From the NCBI GenBank assembly GCA_035574315.1, contig DATLYW010000007.1, forward strand, positions 62,001 to 126,000: 64,000 bases of DNA. The letters run 5' to 3'. Below are positions 15,720 to 24,672 of this stretch, piece after piece; position 1 is the stretch's first letter, and each line of letters opens with the position of its first letter. A program made the translations under genes and the position numbers. Below the pieces are notes generated by a model. It saw only the letters and a program-made list of their open reading frames with translations. It was not told where the DNA came from and made no database searches. This DNA comes from Candidatus Zixiibacteriota bacterium. Its GTDB lineage: Bacteria; Desulfobacterota; Binatia; UBA9968.

Positions 15720-18284
15720 TTGAACGCTCTTTTTACTGAACCTTTGAACCGTACTACGTACCCCATTCACGAGATCGAGGAGCCTCTGCTCCAGGCGGCG
15801 CGCCGTTTCAAACGCGTGGTGCTCACCGCGCCGACCGGCTCGGGCAAGTCCACCCAGGTGCCTCAGATGCTCCTCGACGGCGGGCTTCTCGGCGACGGCC
15901 AGGTCATGGTTCTGCAGCCGCGCCGCCTCCCTGCCCGGATGCTCGCCCGGTGGGTGGCGGAGGCTCGTGGAGTGCAGCTCGGCGCGGAGGTGGGCTACCA
16001 GATGCGCTTCGAAAGCGCGGCGTCCGCCGCCACCCGCATCTGCTACGTCACCGAAGGGGTGCTGCTGCGCCGGATGATCGCCGATCCCGATCTCCGCGGA
16101 ATCCGCGCGCTGGTATTCGACGAGTTTCACGAGCGGCATCTCTACGGCGACATCACCCTGGCGCGCGCTCTCGAGCTCCAGGAATCGACGCGCCCCGACC
16201 TGATTCTTCTCGTGATGTCCGCCACGCTCGACGCGGCGCCGCTCGAAAGCTATCTGCGGCCGTGCGAGCGCATCTCCTCGCAGGGCAGGACGTATCCCGT
16301 CGACATCGAATACCTGCCGCGTGCGGTCGAAAAGACCCCGGTCTGGGAGCTCGCCGCTCGCGAGCTTCGGCGGCTCCTCCGCGAGCATCCCGCCGGCGAC
16401 GCCCTGGTTTTCATGCCCGGAACGTACGAGATCGCGCGCACGGTCGATGCCGCGCGCGCGGCGCTCGGTCCCGAGTTCGTCGTTCTCCCGCTCCACGGAG
16501 AGCTGCCGCGCGCGGAGCAAGATGCCGCCGTGGCCCGGTACGAAAGGCGCAAGGTCGTTGTCGCCACCAACGTCGCGGAAACCTCGCTCACCATCGACGG
16601 CGTCCGGCTGGTGATCGACACCGGACTGGCGCGGATCCCGCGTTACGACCCCTATCGCGGTATCAACACCCTGCTCGTGGAAAAAATCAGCCGGGCGGCC
16701 GCCGACCAGCGGGCGGGGCGCGCCGGCCGCACCGCCCCCGGCCGCTGCCTGCGCCTGTGGACGGTACACGAGCACGCCGGCCGGCCCGCCCAAGAGCTTC
16801 CCGAGATCAAGAGGTTGGACCTGTCGGAAGCGATCCTTACCCTGAAGGCGACCGGGGTGCGCGATATCCGCGCGTTTCGCTGGCTCGAGCCGCCGGAGCC
16901 GCGTGCGCTCGAACGCGCCGAAACGCTCCTCGCCGACCTGGGCGCAATCGACGGAAAGACCGGAGCGGTCACCGAGCTGGGGCGGCGCATGCTGGCGTTC
17001 CCCGCCCATCCCCGTTACGCGCGCATGCTGCTCGCCGCCCGGGACCACGGCTGCGTGCGGCCGGTCGCGCTGATTGCCGCCATTACGCAGGGACGCGATC
17101 TGCTGGCGCGCCGGAAGGCCGGAAGCGACTCCGCGCCCGCCGTCGAGCGCTTCGGCGTGAACGCGGAATCCGATTTCTTCGTGCTGGCGCGCGCGTGGCA
17201 GTACGCCGAGCGCTGCGGCTACGACCCCGAGCGCTGCCGCCGCTACGGCATCAACGTTCAGGCCGCGCGCCGGGTGCGGGCGCTCTTCGATCAGTTCCTC
17301 GAGATCGCCGCCGCGGAAGGGCTCGACGTGAGCGAGCGGCCGATCGACGACGCGGCCGTGCGCCGTTGCGTGCTCGTCGGCTTTTCCGACCATCTCGCCA
17401 GGCGCCTCGACGCCGCCTCGGCGCGCTGCGAGCTGGTCCACGGCCGAAAGGGCGTCCTGGCGCGCGAGAGCGCGGTCAAGGCGCCCCTGCTGGTCGCCTG
17501 CGAGGTGCGGGAGGTCGAAAGCGGCGGGGGCCGCGAGCGCGCGCTCAGCGTCGTCCTGAGCCTCGCCACCGCCGTCGAAGAGTCGTGGCTGCGGGAGCTT
17601 TTCCCCGACGAGCTCAACCGGGCGCGCGCGGTCGTCTTCGATCCGGCGTTGCGCCGGGTCGTCGTGCGGGACCAGCGACGCTTCCGCGACCTCGTCCTGG
17701 AAGAAAGCATCGCGGGCGATCCGCCGCTCGACGAGGCGGCCGAGGTCCTGGCGCGCGAGATCGCCGCGGGACGCTGCGCCCTGGAGAACTGGAACGACGC
17801 GGTGGAGCAATGGATCCTGCGCGTGAACCGCCTGCGCGAGTGGATGCCGGAGCTGTCGTTGCCGCCGATCGGAGAGGACGACCGCGCGGCGATGCTCCAG
17901 CTCGTCTGTCACGGCGCCGTGAGCGAGAAGGAGGTCCGCGAGCGGCCGGTGCTGCCGGTGGTGAAGTCGTGGCTCTCGGCCGAGCAGCAGGCGTGGGTCG
18001 AGGAGCACGCGCCCGAGCGGATCCGGCTGCCCCGCGGCCGCGCCGTCAAGGTCTCCTACTCGGAGGGCGGCCCGCCGACCATCGCGGCCCGGATCCAGGA
18101 TCTCTATGGAGTGGACGGGACTCTGCGGATCGCCGCCCGCCGCGTCCCCGTCCGCGTCGAGGTGCTCGCGCCCAGCAACCGCCCGGTCCAGGTCACCGAA
18201 AATCTCTCCGCCTTCTGGCGCGACACCTACCCGAAGCTCAAGCAGCAGCTCCGGCGCAGGTACCCCAGGCACGAGTGGCGTTGA
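15720..18284 (+). CDS. hrpB: ATP-dependent RNA helicase HrpB
   Basis: The 854-residue DEAH-box helicase has Walker A in APTGSGKST near 39-47, the DExH motif as DEFHERHLYGD, SATLD (motif III) and NVAETSLTIDGV with QRAGRAGR (motifs V and VI). The C-terminal end (AFWRDTYPKLKQQLRRRYPRHEWR) is the HrpB signature and separates it from HrpA. The start is unusual. No ATG precedes the conserved YPIHEIEEPLL, so translation must begin at a TTG (15720 or 15744) that lies in a repeat unit. It is a stand-alone gene whose cellular role in most bacteria is unclear. Confidence 0.9.
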   Translation: MNALFTEPLNRTTYPIHEIEEPLLQAARRFKRVVLTAPTGSGKSTQVPQMLLDGGLLGDGQVMVLQPRRLPARMLARWVAEARGVQLGAEVGYQMRFESAASAATRICYVTEGVLLRRMIADPDLRGIRALVFDEFHERHLYGDITLARALELQESTRPDLILLVMSATLDAAPLESYLRPCERISSQGRTYPVDIEYLPRAVEKTPVWELAARELRRLLREHPAGDALVFMPGTYEIARTVDAARAALGPEFVVLPLHGELPRAEQDAAVARYERRKVVVATNVAETSLTIDGVRLVIDTGLARIPRYDPYRGINTLLVEKISRAAADQRAGRAGRTAPGRCLRLWTVHEHAGRPAQELPEIKRLDLSEAILTLKATGVRDIRAFRWLEPPEPRALERAETLLADLGAIDGKTGAVTELGRRMLAFPAHPRYARMLLAARDHGCVRPVALIAAITQGRDLLARRKAGSDSAPAVERFGVNAESDFFVLARAWQYAERCGYDPERCRRYGINVQAARRVRALFDQFLEIAAAEGLDVSERPIDDAAVRRCVLVGFSDHLARRLDAASARCELVHGRKGVLARESAVKAPLLVACEVREVESGGGRERALSVVLSLATAVEESWLRELFPDELNRARAVVFDPALRRVVVRDQRRFRDLVLEESIAGDPPLDEAAEVLAREIAAGRCALENWNDAVEQWILRVNRLREWMPELSLPPIGEDDRAAMLQLVCHGAVSEKEVRERPVLPVVKSWLSAEQQAWVEEHAPERIRLPRGRAVKVSYSEGGPPTIAARIQDLYGVDGTLRIAARRVPVRVEVLAPSNRPVQVTENLSAFWRDTYPKLKQQLRRRYPRHEWR

Positions 18285-18344
18285 GCGGCGTGCGCTGTTT
18301 GATTTCCCGCGCGGTTTCACACACAATCCGGGTATTTACCGCCA

Positions 18345-18440
18345 GCGGTTTCCGGTTTCCGGCTTCAACGTTGAAGCGGCCTTCGGGCGGCACGGCTTGA
18401 CCGGAGCGAAGCGATTGAACCGGTTTGAACGACCGTCGAG
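18345..18440. repeat. Composite intergenic repeat: heptad tract plus nonamer tract
   Basis: A seven-base-phased GGTTTCC tract (about 18347-18363) is followed by a GCTTCAACGTTGAAGC palindrome. After it comes a nonamer-like tract with TTGACC, TTGAACC and TTGAACG at 18394-18440. The layout resembles the element at 38648-38714. It occupies most of the gap between hrpB and the dienelactone hydrolase. Confidence 0.55.
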
Positions 18441-18450
18441 GTGAAATTCC

Positions 18451-19149
18451 ATGACGCAAAAGATCGTGTCGATGCACGCGGCATACGCCAGCCGGGGCGA
18501 GGTGGTCGATGGCTTCCTGGCACGGCCCCTGACCCGCAAGCCGACGCCGGCTCTGGTGCTGCTGCACGGCTATCGAGGCGTGGACGAGGCGCAGCGTGCG
18601 GTGACGCGGAAATTCGCGGCTGCGGGCTTCGTCTGCCTTTCGCCCGATCTGTTTCACGGCAGGGTATCGCGCGATCCGGTGACCTCGGCTTATCTCAAGA
18701 CCTCGCTCGATATCGAGCGGGCGGTGGAAAAGGCCGTCGACGCCGCCGCCTATCTTCGCAGCCTTCCGTTCGTGGGCGAGCGCAAGATCGCGCTTTCGGG
18801 CTTCTGCATGGGCGGAGGGCTCGCGCTCTTCGGGCTGGCTCGCTCCGACCGGTTCGCCGCCGGGGTGATCTACTACCAGAGCCTCTTTCCCGATCCCACC
18901 GAGCTGAAAACGATCCGGGCTCCGCTGCAGTGCCACTACGGCACCAACGACGCCAACACCACTCAGGCCGAGATCGACATGTTCTGCGCCGCGCTCAAGC
19001 AATACGGCAAGAAGTACGAGATCCACATGTACGAGGGGGCGAGCCACGGCTTTCTCAACAGCACCGGGAAGAAATCGGAGGTCGACCGGACCGCGTCCGA
19101 GGCGGCCTTCGCGAAGACATGCCGCTGGCTGAAGCGGGTCCTGGCGTGA
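18451..19149 (+). CDS. Dienelactone hydrolase family protein
   Basis: The 232-residue cytoplasmic alpha/beta hydrolase has a Cys nucleophile rather than Ser: C119 in GFCMGG, with D167 in YGTNDAN and H199 in GASHGFLN completing the triad. This is the carboxymethylenebutenolidase pattern. Such enzymes open dienelactones during chlorocatechol or aromatic degradation, but the family also covers other esters, and no ring-cleavage genes are adjacent. The ATG at 18451 follows a GAGGTGAAA ribosome site. Confidence 0.88.
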   Translation: MTQKIVSMHAAYASRGEVVDGFLARPLTRKPTPALVLLHGYRGVDEAQRAVTRKFAAAGFVCLSPDLFHGRVSRDPVTSAYLKTSLDIERAVEKAVDAAAYLRSLPFVGERKIALSGFCMGGGLALFGLARSDRFAAGVIYYQSLFPDPTELKTIRAPLQCHYGTNDANTTQAEIDMFCAALKQYGKKYEIHMYEGASHGFLNSTGKKSEVDRTASEAAFAKTCRWLKRVLA

Positions 19150-19186
19150 GCGCGGCGACCCGCCCCGCGGTTGCCGCACCGCCTGC

Positions 19187-20074
19187 GTGGTGAGGCGGGC
19201 GCCGAAGATGTTCCCCATCGCTCTGGCGCTCTCGGGCTCCTTCTGGTTCGCCGCTTCGATGATCCTCATCAACCGCGGCCTGCTGACCCTCGACTACTTC
19301 AGGGGCCTGCTCGCCAACCTCGCCGTCAACGCTGCCTTTCTCTGGATCTACATCCTGATCTTCGGGGCCAGCGTCCAGCTGTGGCTGCCGGTCAACGGCG
19401 TCTTCGTCGCGGTCGGGGTTTTCGTTCCCGGGGTCGCACGGTTCGTGATCTTCAAGGGCGTGGAGCGCCTCGGCGCTGCGATCTCCTCCTGCCTGACCAA
19501 CAGCGGACCGCTCTTCGCCCTCGCCCTCGCCGTAGCGTTCCTCGGTGAGCGGCCGACGACGACCAACGTTCTCGGCGCCGTCTCGATCGTGGGCGGCATC
19601 GTCGCCCTTTCCTGGAAAGGGGTGAGCAAAACCTGGCGCACGCTCGATCTCGCCTTTCCGCTGACCGCCGCTCTGCTGTTCGCCGCGCGGGACAACCTCG
19701 TGCGCTTCGCCGTGGTCAGGATCCCGGATCCGGTCGTCGGCGCGGCGATCTCGGCGACCACCTCGCTGGGAACGATGGCCGCCGCGTACGCGATCTTCGG
19801 CGAGAAGAAGCCCCTGCCGCGATCCGCCGCCGCGGGCGTCGCGTGCTTCGCCCTTTCCGGTTTCATGAACTTTCTCTCCTACGTCCTGACCTACACCGCG
19901 CTCAGCCTCGAGCGGGTCTCGATCATCTCGCCTCTGGTCAACGCCTCGTCGCTCTTCATCCTTCCGCTTTCCGCTCTCTTCCTGCGGGACGTCGAAACGC
20001 TCACCGCGCGCAAGATCGGCGCGATCGGCTTGGTGATCCTCGGAGTGTTCCTGATCTCATGGGAGAAGCTCTGA
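19187..20074 (+). CDS. EamA/DMT-family transporter
   Basis: The protein of about 295 residues has ten hydrophobic segments in two EamA repeats, with the usual mid-protein break (NSGPLFALALAVAFLGERPT, then PLVNASSLFILPLSALFLRDVE). Such transporters export metabolites or take up small solutes; no substrate can be named. The GTG at 19187 gives the listed start; an ATG at 19208 (MFPIALALSG) is an equally plausible start without the charged leader. It lies 37 bases after the hydrolase gene on the same strand. Confidence 0.85.
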   Translation: MVRRAPKMFPIALALSGSFWFAASMILINRGLLTLDYFRGLLANLAVNAAFLWIYILIFGASVQLWLPVNGVFVAVGVFVPGVARFVIFKGVERLGAAISSCLTNSGPLFALALAVAFLGERPTTTNVLGAVSIVGGIVALSWKGVSKTWRTLDLAFPLTAALLFAARDNLVRFAVVRIPDPVVGAAISATTSLGTMAAAYAIFGEKKPLPRSAAAGVACFALSGFMNFLSYVLTYTALSLERVSIISPLVNASSLFILPLSALFLRDVETLTARKIGAIGLVILGVFLISWEKL

Positions 20075-20150
20075 CGGCGCGGCGCCTCGAGGCAGGACGC
20101 GGACCGACCCGGGCATCCACGCGGGCACCGGCCTGCGGCAAAACGAAACC

Positions 20151-21413
20151 ATGAAGCTCCCCTTCTTTTACGGCTGGGTCATCGTCGCGATCGCGATGAT
20201 CGCCGGCTTTTTCTCGGCCGGCGTGAGCAACATCACCATGGCCGTGGTGCTCAAGCCGATCAGCGAGGACCTCGGCTGGAGCCGCTCGCTCACGGCCGCT
20301 GCGGTGACCTTGGGCGCGCTCCTCGGCGGCGGGCTTTCGCCGTTCTTCGGACCGGTGGCCGATCGACTCGGCCCGCGCCTGCTCCTTCCCGCGGGCGGCC
20401 TGGTCGTCGGGCTCCTCGCCTTCGGCGTAAGCCTGAGCACGGAGCCCTGGCAGTTCTACGCGGCCTTCATCCCCGCCCGGGCGCTCACCGAGTTCTTGCT
20501 GTGCGGGATCGTTCCTTACACGGCCGTCGCCAACTGGTTTTATCGCAGGCGCCCGCGCGCGATGGGTCTGGTGGCGATGTCGGTCCCCCTGGGCTCTTCG
20601 GTGCTGTCGCTCGTCTATCAGTTCTTCGTCGCCCATTACGGCTGGCGCGGCGCTTTCGCCGCTCTCGGCTTTTCGCTGTGGTTTCTGGTCGCCCTCCCGG
20701 GGGCCATCCTCCTGCGCCGCCAGCCGGAAGACCTCGGCCTGGGCCCAGACGGAGCTCCGCCGGGAGCGACGGAAGACGCAGCGCCGCGAGGCAGCGGACA
20801 GCCCGCGGCCGCGGCGGAGCACAGCTGGAGCCGCGCCGAGGCGATGCGGACCGCCGCCCTGTGGCTGGTGGTGGCCGGCACCTTTCTCGCCTCGCTCGCC
20901 ACCGGCGGCATTGCCTTCCACGCCGTCGCCTATTTCACGGACGCCGGCGTCGCTCCCGCCACGGCCGCCGGCGCGCTCAGCGTCATGGCTCTTTCCGGCG
21001 CCTTCGGCAACGCCGTCTGGGGCGTCGTTGCGGAAAAGTTCGAGCCGCCGCGGCTGAACGTCGCAACGATGCTCCTGTCGGCCGGCACCGTGGCTCTGCT
21101 GGCGCAGGTGAAAGGCGGCGCGGCCGCCTACCTTTTCGGGGTCTCCTTCGGGCTGGCGGCTCGGGGCGCCGCGGTGCTGACTCCGATTCTGCTCGCGCGC
21201 TACTTCGGCCGGCGCTCCTACGGCGCGATCAGCAGCGTGCTCGAGCCGTTTCACAAGGGAGGTCTCGGCCTCGGCGCCCTCTTTGCCGGGATGGCGTTCG
21301 ATCTTACGGGCGATTACCGGCTGATCATCTGGATTTTCCTCGCAAGCTACCTCCTCTCCGCGCTGCTGATCTCCCTGGCCCGCCGGCCGGTGCCCCGCGC
21401 ACACCGCGCGTGA
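20151..21413 (+). CDS. MFS transporter
   Basis: The 420-residue protein has about twelve membrane segments. It starts with the common YGWVIVAIAMIAGFFSAGVSN of monocarboxylate/oxalate-formate antiporter-like MFS carriers, and a charged central loop (EDLGLGPDGAPPGATEDAAPRG) separates the halves. A close relative is encoded at 61.9 kb with the same FYGWVIVAVGFF start. It probably moves organic acids, but this is inferred from family only. Confidence 0.88.
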   Translation: MKLPFFYGWVIVAIAMIAGFFSAGVSNITMAVVLKPISEDLGWSRSLTAAAVTLGALLGGGLSPFFGPVADRLGPRLLLPAGGLVVGLLAFGVSLSTEPWQFYAAFIPARALTEFLLCGIVPYTAVANWFYRRRPRAMGLVAMSVPLGSSVLSLVYQFFVAHYGWRGAFAALGFSLWFLVALPGAILLRRQPEDLGLGPDGAPPGATEDAAPRGSGQPAAAAEHSWSRAEAMRTAALWLVVAGTFLASLATGGIAFHAVAYFTDAGVAPATAAGALSVMALSGAFGNAVWGVVAEKFEPPRLNVATMLLSAGTVALLAQVKGGAAAYLFGVSFGLAARGAAVLTPILLARYFGRRSYGAISSVLEPFHKGGLGLGALFAGMAFDLTGDYRLIIWIFLASYLLSALLISLARRPVPRAHRA

Positions 21414-21454
21414 CGGAATGCGCCCGGGGGCGCGGCAGCCCCGCGAGAATCGGC

Positions 21455-21483
21455 TTGACGGCGCCGGGGAGTTTCGACTAACG
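21455..21483 (+). promoter_or_regulatory. Possible promoter of the binding-protein gene
   Basis: TTGACG at 21455-21460 is 17 bases from CTAACG at 21478-21483, about 40 bases before the start at 21526. The -35 matches five of six consensus bases, while the -10 is weak. Confidence 0.35.
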
Positions 21484-21525
21484 TCGGGCCGTTTGCGCCC
21501 ATCGAGCCGTCCGAGGAGGATCGGA

Positions 21526-22515
21526 ATGCAACGACGTCTGGCGTTCCTTTGGGCCCTCTGCTTCCTGGCAACCGCTGCGGCACCCGCGCCCGCCGCCCAA
21601 TCCCCGACCAAGGTCATGGTGACGACCGGCTCCTTCAGCGAGCGCGAGGCGGCCATGTTCGTCGCTCAGGACCAGGGGTTTTTCCGCCGCTACGGCCTCG
21701 ATCTGACCTTCGTGCACGTCCGCAGCGGCCCCGTCGGCATGGCCGCGCTGGCGGCGGGAGAGTCGCAGCTCCACGAAGGCTCGGTCACAGGAGCCGTGCT
21801 CGGCTCGGCCGCCGAGGGAACCGATCTCGTTTTCGTCGCCGGCCTGATCAACAAGCTGATCGGCAACATCATGGCGTCGCCGAAGATCAAGAGCCCGGCG
21901 GACCTCCGGGGCAAGGTCATCGGGGTGACCAGCACCAGCGGCGGGAGCTGGATCTTCACCACGCTGGCGCTGGAGTACTGGGGGCTCGAGGCCAAGCGCG
22001 ACGATATCAGCTTCCGGGTCCTCGGCGACGAGTCGGTGCGCAGCCAGGCGCTGCTCAACGGCGCGATCGCGGCGACGCATCTGGGCTACACCTTCGCGGC
22101 GCCTCTGAAGAACCGCGGCTTTACCACGCTCGCAGACCTCGCCCGGTTGCCGATTCCGTTTCAGAGCACCGGCATCATGACCCGCAAGAGCTTCATCCAG
22201 TCCTCGCCGGAGGTCGTGGAGGGCGTCCTGCGGGGGGTCGTCGACGCGATGGCGTTCATCGCCCAGCCCGAGAACCGGCCGGCGGTGCTCAAGAGCATCG
22301 CGAAAGGGCTCCGGCTGGCAAGGCCCGAGCAGGCGATCGAGGGCTACGAAAGCCTGCCGCTGCTCTACGAGCGGCGCATCTACCCCCGCGTCGACGGCAT
22401 CCGCAACGTGATCCGTCTGCTCGGCGCGAGCAACGAGAAGATCCGCCGGCTGAAAGCCGAGGATCTGGTCGACGACCGCTTCGTGAGAAAACTCGAGAAG
22501 GAAGGACGCTTCTAG
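21526..22515 (+). CDS. NMT1/THI5-type ABC substrate-binding protein
   Basis: The 329-residue secreted protein has a signal peptide (MQRRLAFLWALCFLATAAAPAPAAQ). The mature domain follows the SsuA/NMT1 pattern, with GSFSEREAAMFVAQDQGFFRRYGLDL and IKSPADLRGKVIGVTS. The ATG at 21526 follows GAGGAGG. It is a receptor without adjacent transporter genes; the SsuB/SsuC-like pair at 3.7-5.2 kb is of the right family to pair with it, but the distance makes that a guess. Downstream lies a nonamer repeat and then a convergent SDR gene. Confidence 0.87.
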   Translation: MQRRLAFLWALCFLATAAAPAPAAQSPTKVMVTTGSFSEREAAMFVAQDQGFFRRYGLDLTFVHVRSGPVGMAALAAGESQLHEGSVTGAVLGSAAEGTDLVFVAGLINKLIGNIMASPKIKSPADLRGKVIGVTSTSGGSWIFTTLALEYWGLEAKRDDISFRVLGDESVRSQALLNGAIAATHLGYTFAAPLKNRGFTTLADLARLPIPFQSTGIMTRKSFIQSSPEVVEGVLRGVVDAMAFIAQPENRPAVLKSIAKGLRLARPEQAIEGYESLPLLYERRIYPRVDGIRNVIRLLGASNEKIRRLKAEDLVDDRFVRKLEKEGRF

Positions 22516-22583
22516 ACGGCCGCGACGCGGCGTCGCGCATGAAGGGTCCGGCGTCTTACGCTTGCGCCGCGCTGCGCGCGGGC

Positions 22584-22635
22584 GGGCTTGAGCGGAGCGC
22601 AGCGGTTGAACGGCTTGAACGGCCGCCAACGACGG
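22584..22635. repeat. Intergenic nonamer repeat
   Basis: GGCTTGAGCGGAGCG at 22584-22598, then TTGAACGGC and TTGAACGGCC lie in the gap between two convergent genes. The sequence is very close to that at 18394-18440. It does not end in a T-run, so it does not look like a terminator. Confidence 0.55.
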
Positions 22636-22639
22636 CCCT

Positions 22640-23425
22640 TCAGCTCATGATCCGCCCGCCCGAGACGTTGAGCGACTCGCCGGTGGTGTGAGAGGAGTCG
22701 CTCGATGCGAGAAACAAGGCCGCCTTCGCCACCTCGTCGTGCTTTGCGTACTTCCTCAGCGGCGTCTGCTCGAGCACGCTCTTTTCCAGCTCGGAAAACT
22801 GCATTCCCAGACCCCGCGCCCGCTCCGCGTACATCTCCCGAAGCTCGGGCTCGTCCATTCCGCCGGGGCAGATCACGTTCGCTCGCACCCCGTACGGCCC
22901 GGCTTCCTTGGCGATCGTCTGCGTGAGACCGAGAAGCCCCCACTTGGCCGCGCAGAGCGAGCCGCGAAGCGCCATCCCCTCTTTGCCGGCGGTTCCCGAG
23001 ACGCTGACGATGCTGCCGCTCCGCTGCGCGATCATCTTCTTCAACACCGCCCGGCAGCAGAGAAAGACCGCTTTGAGGTTGACGGCGAGGACCGCGTCCC
23101 ACTCGGCTTCGCTGATCTCCTGGACCGGGACCAGCGGGCCGCGCAGCCCCGCGCTGTTGACGAGGATGTCGATCCGGCCGAACCGCCGCGCCGTCTCCTC
23201 CACCATCGCGTCGACCTGACGGGCGTCGGTGCAGTCGGCGATGATCGCGGCGGCCTGGCCGTCCGAGCCCGCGATGTCGGCGGCCACGGCTTCGAGCTGC
23301 GCTTTCATCTTTTCCAGGTCGACCAGCGCCAGGCTTGCCCCCTCGCGTGCGAAGGTCCGCGCAATCGCCTCGCCGATCCCTCTCGCGCCGCCGACGACTA
23401 TGGCAACCTGCCCTTCCAGCTTCAT
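22640..23425 (-). CDS. SDR family oxidoreductase-like protein lacking the catalytic Tyr
   Basis: The 261-residue Rossmann-fold protein has the NAD(P) motif GGARGIG at 12-18, NSAG at 90-93, N116 and Ser in SVSG near 141-143. The C-terminus (GVRANVICPGG, then FLASSDSSHTTGESLNVSGG) is FabG-like. At the YxxxK site it reads L157-C-A-A-K161, so the catalytic Tyr is Leu; I checked this in the codons (CTC). It may be inactive, use another residue, or have a binding role. It has its own promoter facing the NMT1-type gene at 23586. Confidence 0.86.
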   Translation of the reverse strand: MKLEGQVAIVVGGARGIGEAIARTFAREGASLALVDLEKMKAQLEAVAADIAGSDGQAAAIIADCTDARQVDAMVEETARRFGRIDILVNSAGLRGPLVPVQEISEAEWDAVLAVNLKAVFLCCRAVLKKMIAQRSGSIVSVSGTAGKEGMALRGSLCAAKWGLLGLTQTIAKEAGPYGVRANVICPGGMDEPELREMYAERARGLGMQFSELEKSVLEQTPLRKYAKHDEVAKAALFLASSDSSHTTGESLNVSGGRIMS

Positions 23426-23464
23426 CTTCGCTCCTTTCTCTCGAATCTGTCGATCGCCCCGGTT

Positions 23465-23493
23465 TTCTTAGGATTCCCGCAGGAGCTTGTCAA
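23465..23493 (-). promoter_or_regulatory. Sigma70-like promoter of the SDR gene
   Basis: On the minus strand, TTGACA (23493-23488) is 17 bases from TAAGAA (23470-23465), 40 bases before the SDR start at 23425. Both the hexamer match and the spacing are good. Confidence 0.55.
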
Positions 23494-23505
23494 CGCGGCG
23501 GAGGC

Positions 23506-23534
23506 TTGAAAGCCGGATGACTTTCGAATAAACG
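23506..23534 (+). promoter_or_regulatory. Sigma70-like promoter of the second NMT1-type binding protein
   Basis: TTGAAA (23506-23511) and TAAACG (23529-23534) are separated by 17 bases and lie about 50 bases before the ATG at 23586. It stands back to back with the minus-strand promoter of the SDR gene, so the two genes may share upstream regulation. Confidence 0.42.
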
Positions 23535-23585
23535 ACGGGTACACGGCATCCGGATCCGGCAAAAACCACCTTCGGGAGGCGTAAC

Positions 23586-24578
23586 ATGAACAGGCTCGGA
23601 TCGCTGTCCCTGCTTCTCGCCGCTTTGCTGCTCGCACCTCCGGTGGCGCTGGCGCAAAAAACCGTGGTCGCCTGGACGGCCGTGAGCGCGCTCAACGGCC
23701 CCTACTGGGTGATGAAGGAGGGGGGCTTCTTGAGGCAGGAAGGGCTCGACGTCGACCTGATCTACATTCCGAGCTCCCAGACGGTCGCGCAGGCGATGCT
23801 CGCCGGGGAAGTGGCGGTTTCAGCGGCCAACAGCCAGGTCGTGGCCGACACCGGGCTGCAAGGCGGCGATCTCGTATCGATGGGCGCCATCATCAACGTC
23901 GTCGCCTTCTACATCATGGCCGTTCCCGAGATCCAAAAAGTGGAAGACCTCAGAGGGAAGGCCGTCGGCGTCACCCGCTTCGGCGCCTCCACGGATTTCG
24001 GTCTGCGAATGCTGTTGTCCAAGTACGGTTTGACCGCCGGACGCGACGTGCCCGTGCTGCAGATCGGCGGCATGCCGGAAATCGCCGGCGCGCTTTCCAA
24101 GCGCGCCATTTACGCCGCGCCGATGTCGTACCCGATGGCATACGTCGCCCAACAGGCCGGCGTGAAGATGCTCGCGAATCTGGCGAAGGAAGACATTCCC
24201 TTCATGCACGTGGGGCTGACGACCACGCGCAAGTTCCTGCGGGAACGGCGCCCTCAGGCCAAGGCGTTGATCCGCGCCTACGGGCGGGCGGTCCACTTCA
24301 TGCACACGCGGAAAGAGGAGACCAAGGCGATTTTCGCCCGCTACACGAAGGTGACCGATCCCGGGATGCTGGAGGGAAGCCTGCAGTACGCCCACGACTT
24401 CGTCGAGAAGGTGCCGCTGGTCAAGGCCAAGGCGTTCCAGGTGACGCTCGAGCAGATCGCTCTCAAGAATCCCAAGGCGAAGCAGGCCAGGCCCGAGGAT
24501 TTCTTCGACAACAGCCTGGTGCAGGAGCTGATCAAAGAGGGGTTTTTCACCGCGCTCTGGGGCAAGACCCCGAGTTGA
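23586..24578 (+). CDS. NMT1/THI5-type ABC substrate-binding protein (second)
   Basis: The 330-residue secreted binding protein has a signal peptide ending near PPVALAQ. The mature part has the family's GPYWVMKEGGFLRQEGLDVDLIYIPSSQTVAQAMLAGEVAVS and VEDLRGKAVGVTRFG. GGGAGGCG precedes the ATG. Like the copy at 21.5 kb it has no adjacent permease or ATPase. Similar proteins recruit small organic solutes such as sulfonates, aromatics or pyrimidines; the ligand is unknown. It converges on the arginine dihydrolase-like gene across a repeat-bearing spacer. Confidence 0.87.
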   Translation: MNRLGSLSLLLAALLLAPPVALAQKTVVAWTAVSALNGPYWVMKEGGFLRQEGLDVDLIYIPSSQTVAQAMLAGEVAVSAANSQVVADTGLQGGDLVSMGAIINVVAFYIMAVPEIQKVEDLRGKAVGVTRFGASTDFGLRMLLSKYGLTAGRDVPVLQIGGMPEIAGALSKRAIYAAPMSYPMAYVAQQAGVKMLANLAKEDIPFMHVGLTTTRKFLRERRPQAKALIRAYGRAVHFMHTRKEETKAIFARYTKVTDPGMLEGSLQYAHDFVEKVPLVKAKAFQVTLEQIALKNPKAKQARPEDFFDNSLVQELIKEGFFTALWGKTPS

Positions 24579-24636
24579 GCCGCCGCGTCCCGCGAGAAGA
24601 CCGTAACGGACTGACCGCGCGCCTCCCGGCGTCGGA

Positions 24637-24672
24637 CGGTCGAACGGCTCGAGCGGCTTGAACGGCCGTCAG
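24637..24672. repeat. Intergenic nonamer repeat
   Basis: Three consecutive nine-base units (TCGAACGGC, TCGAGCGGC, TTGAACGGC) followed by CGTC lie in the 90-base gap between convergent genes. This is the cleanest tandem copy of the family in the window; it just enters the 3' end of the gene at 24669. Confidence 0.6.

Noticed and set aside
15366..18326. A 986-codon minus-strand frame opposite hrpB
   Set aside because: It lies antisense to a clear helicase gene and has no recognisable motif.
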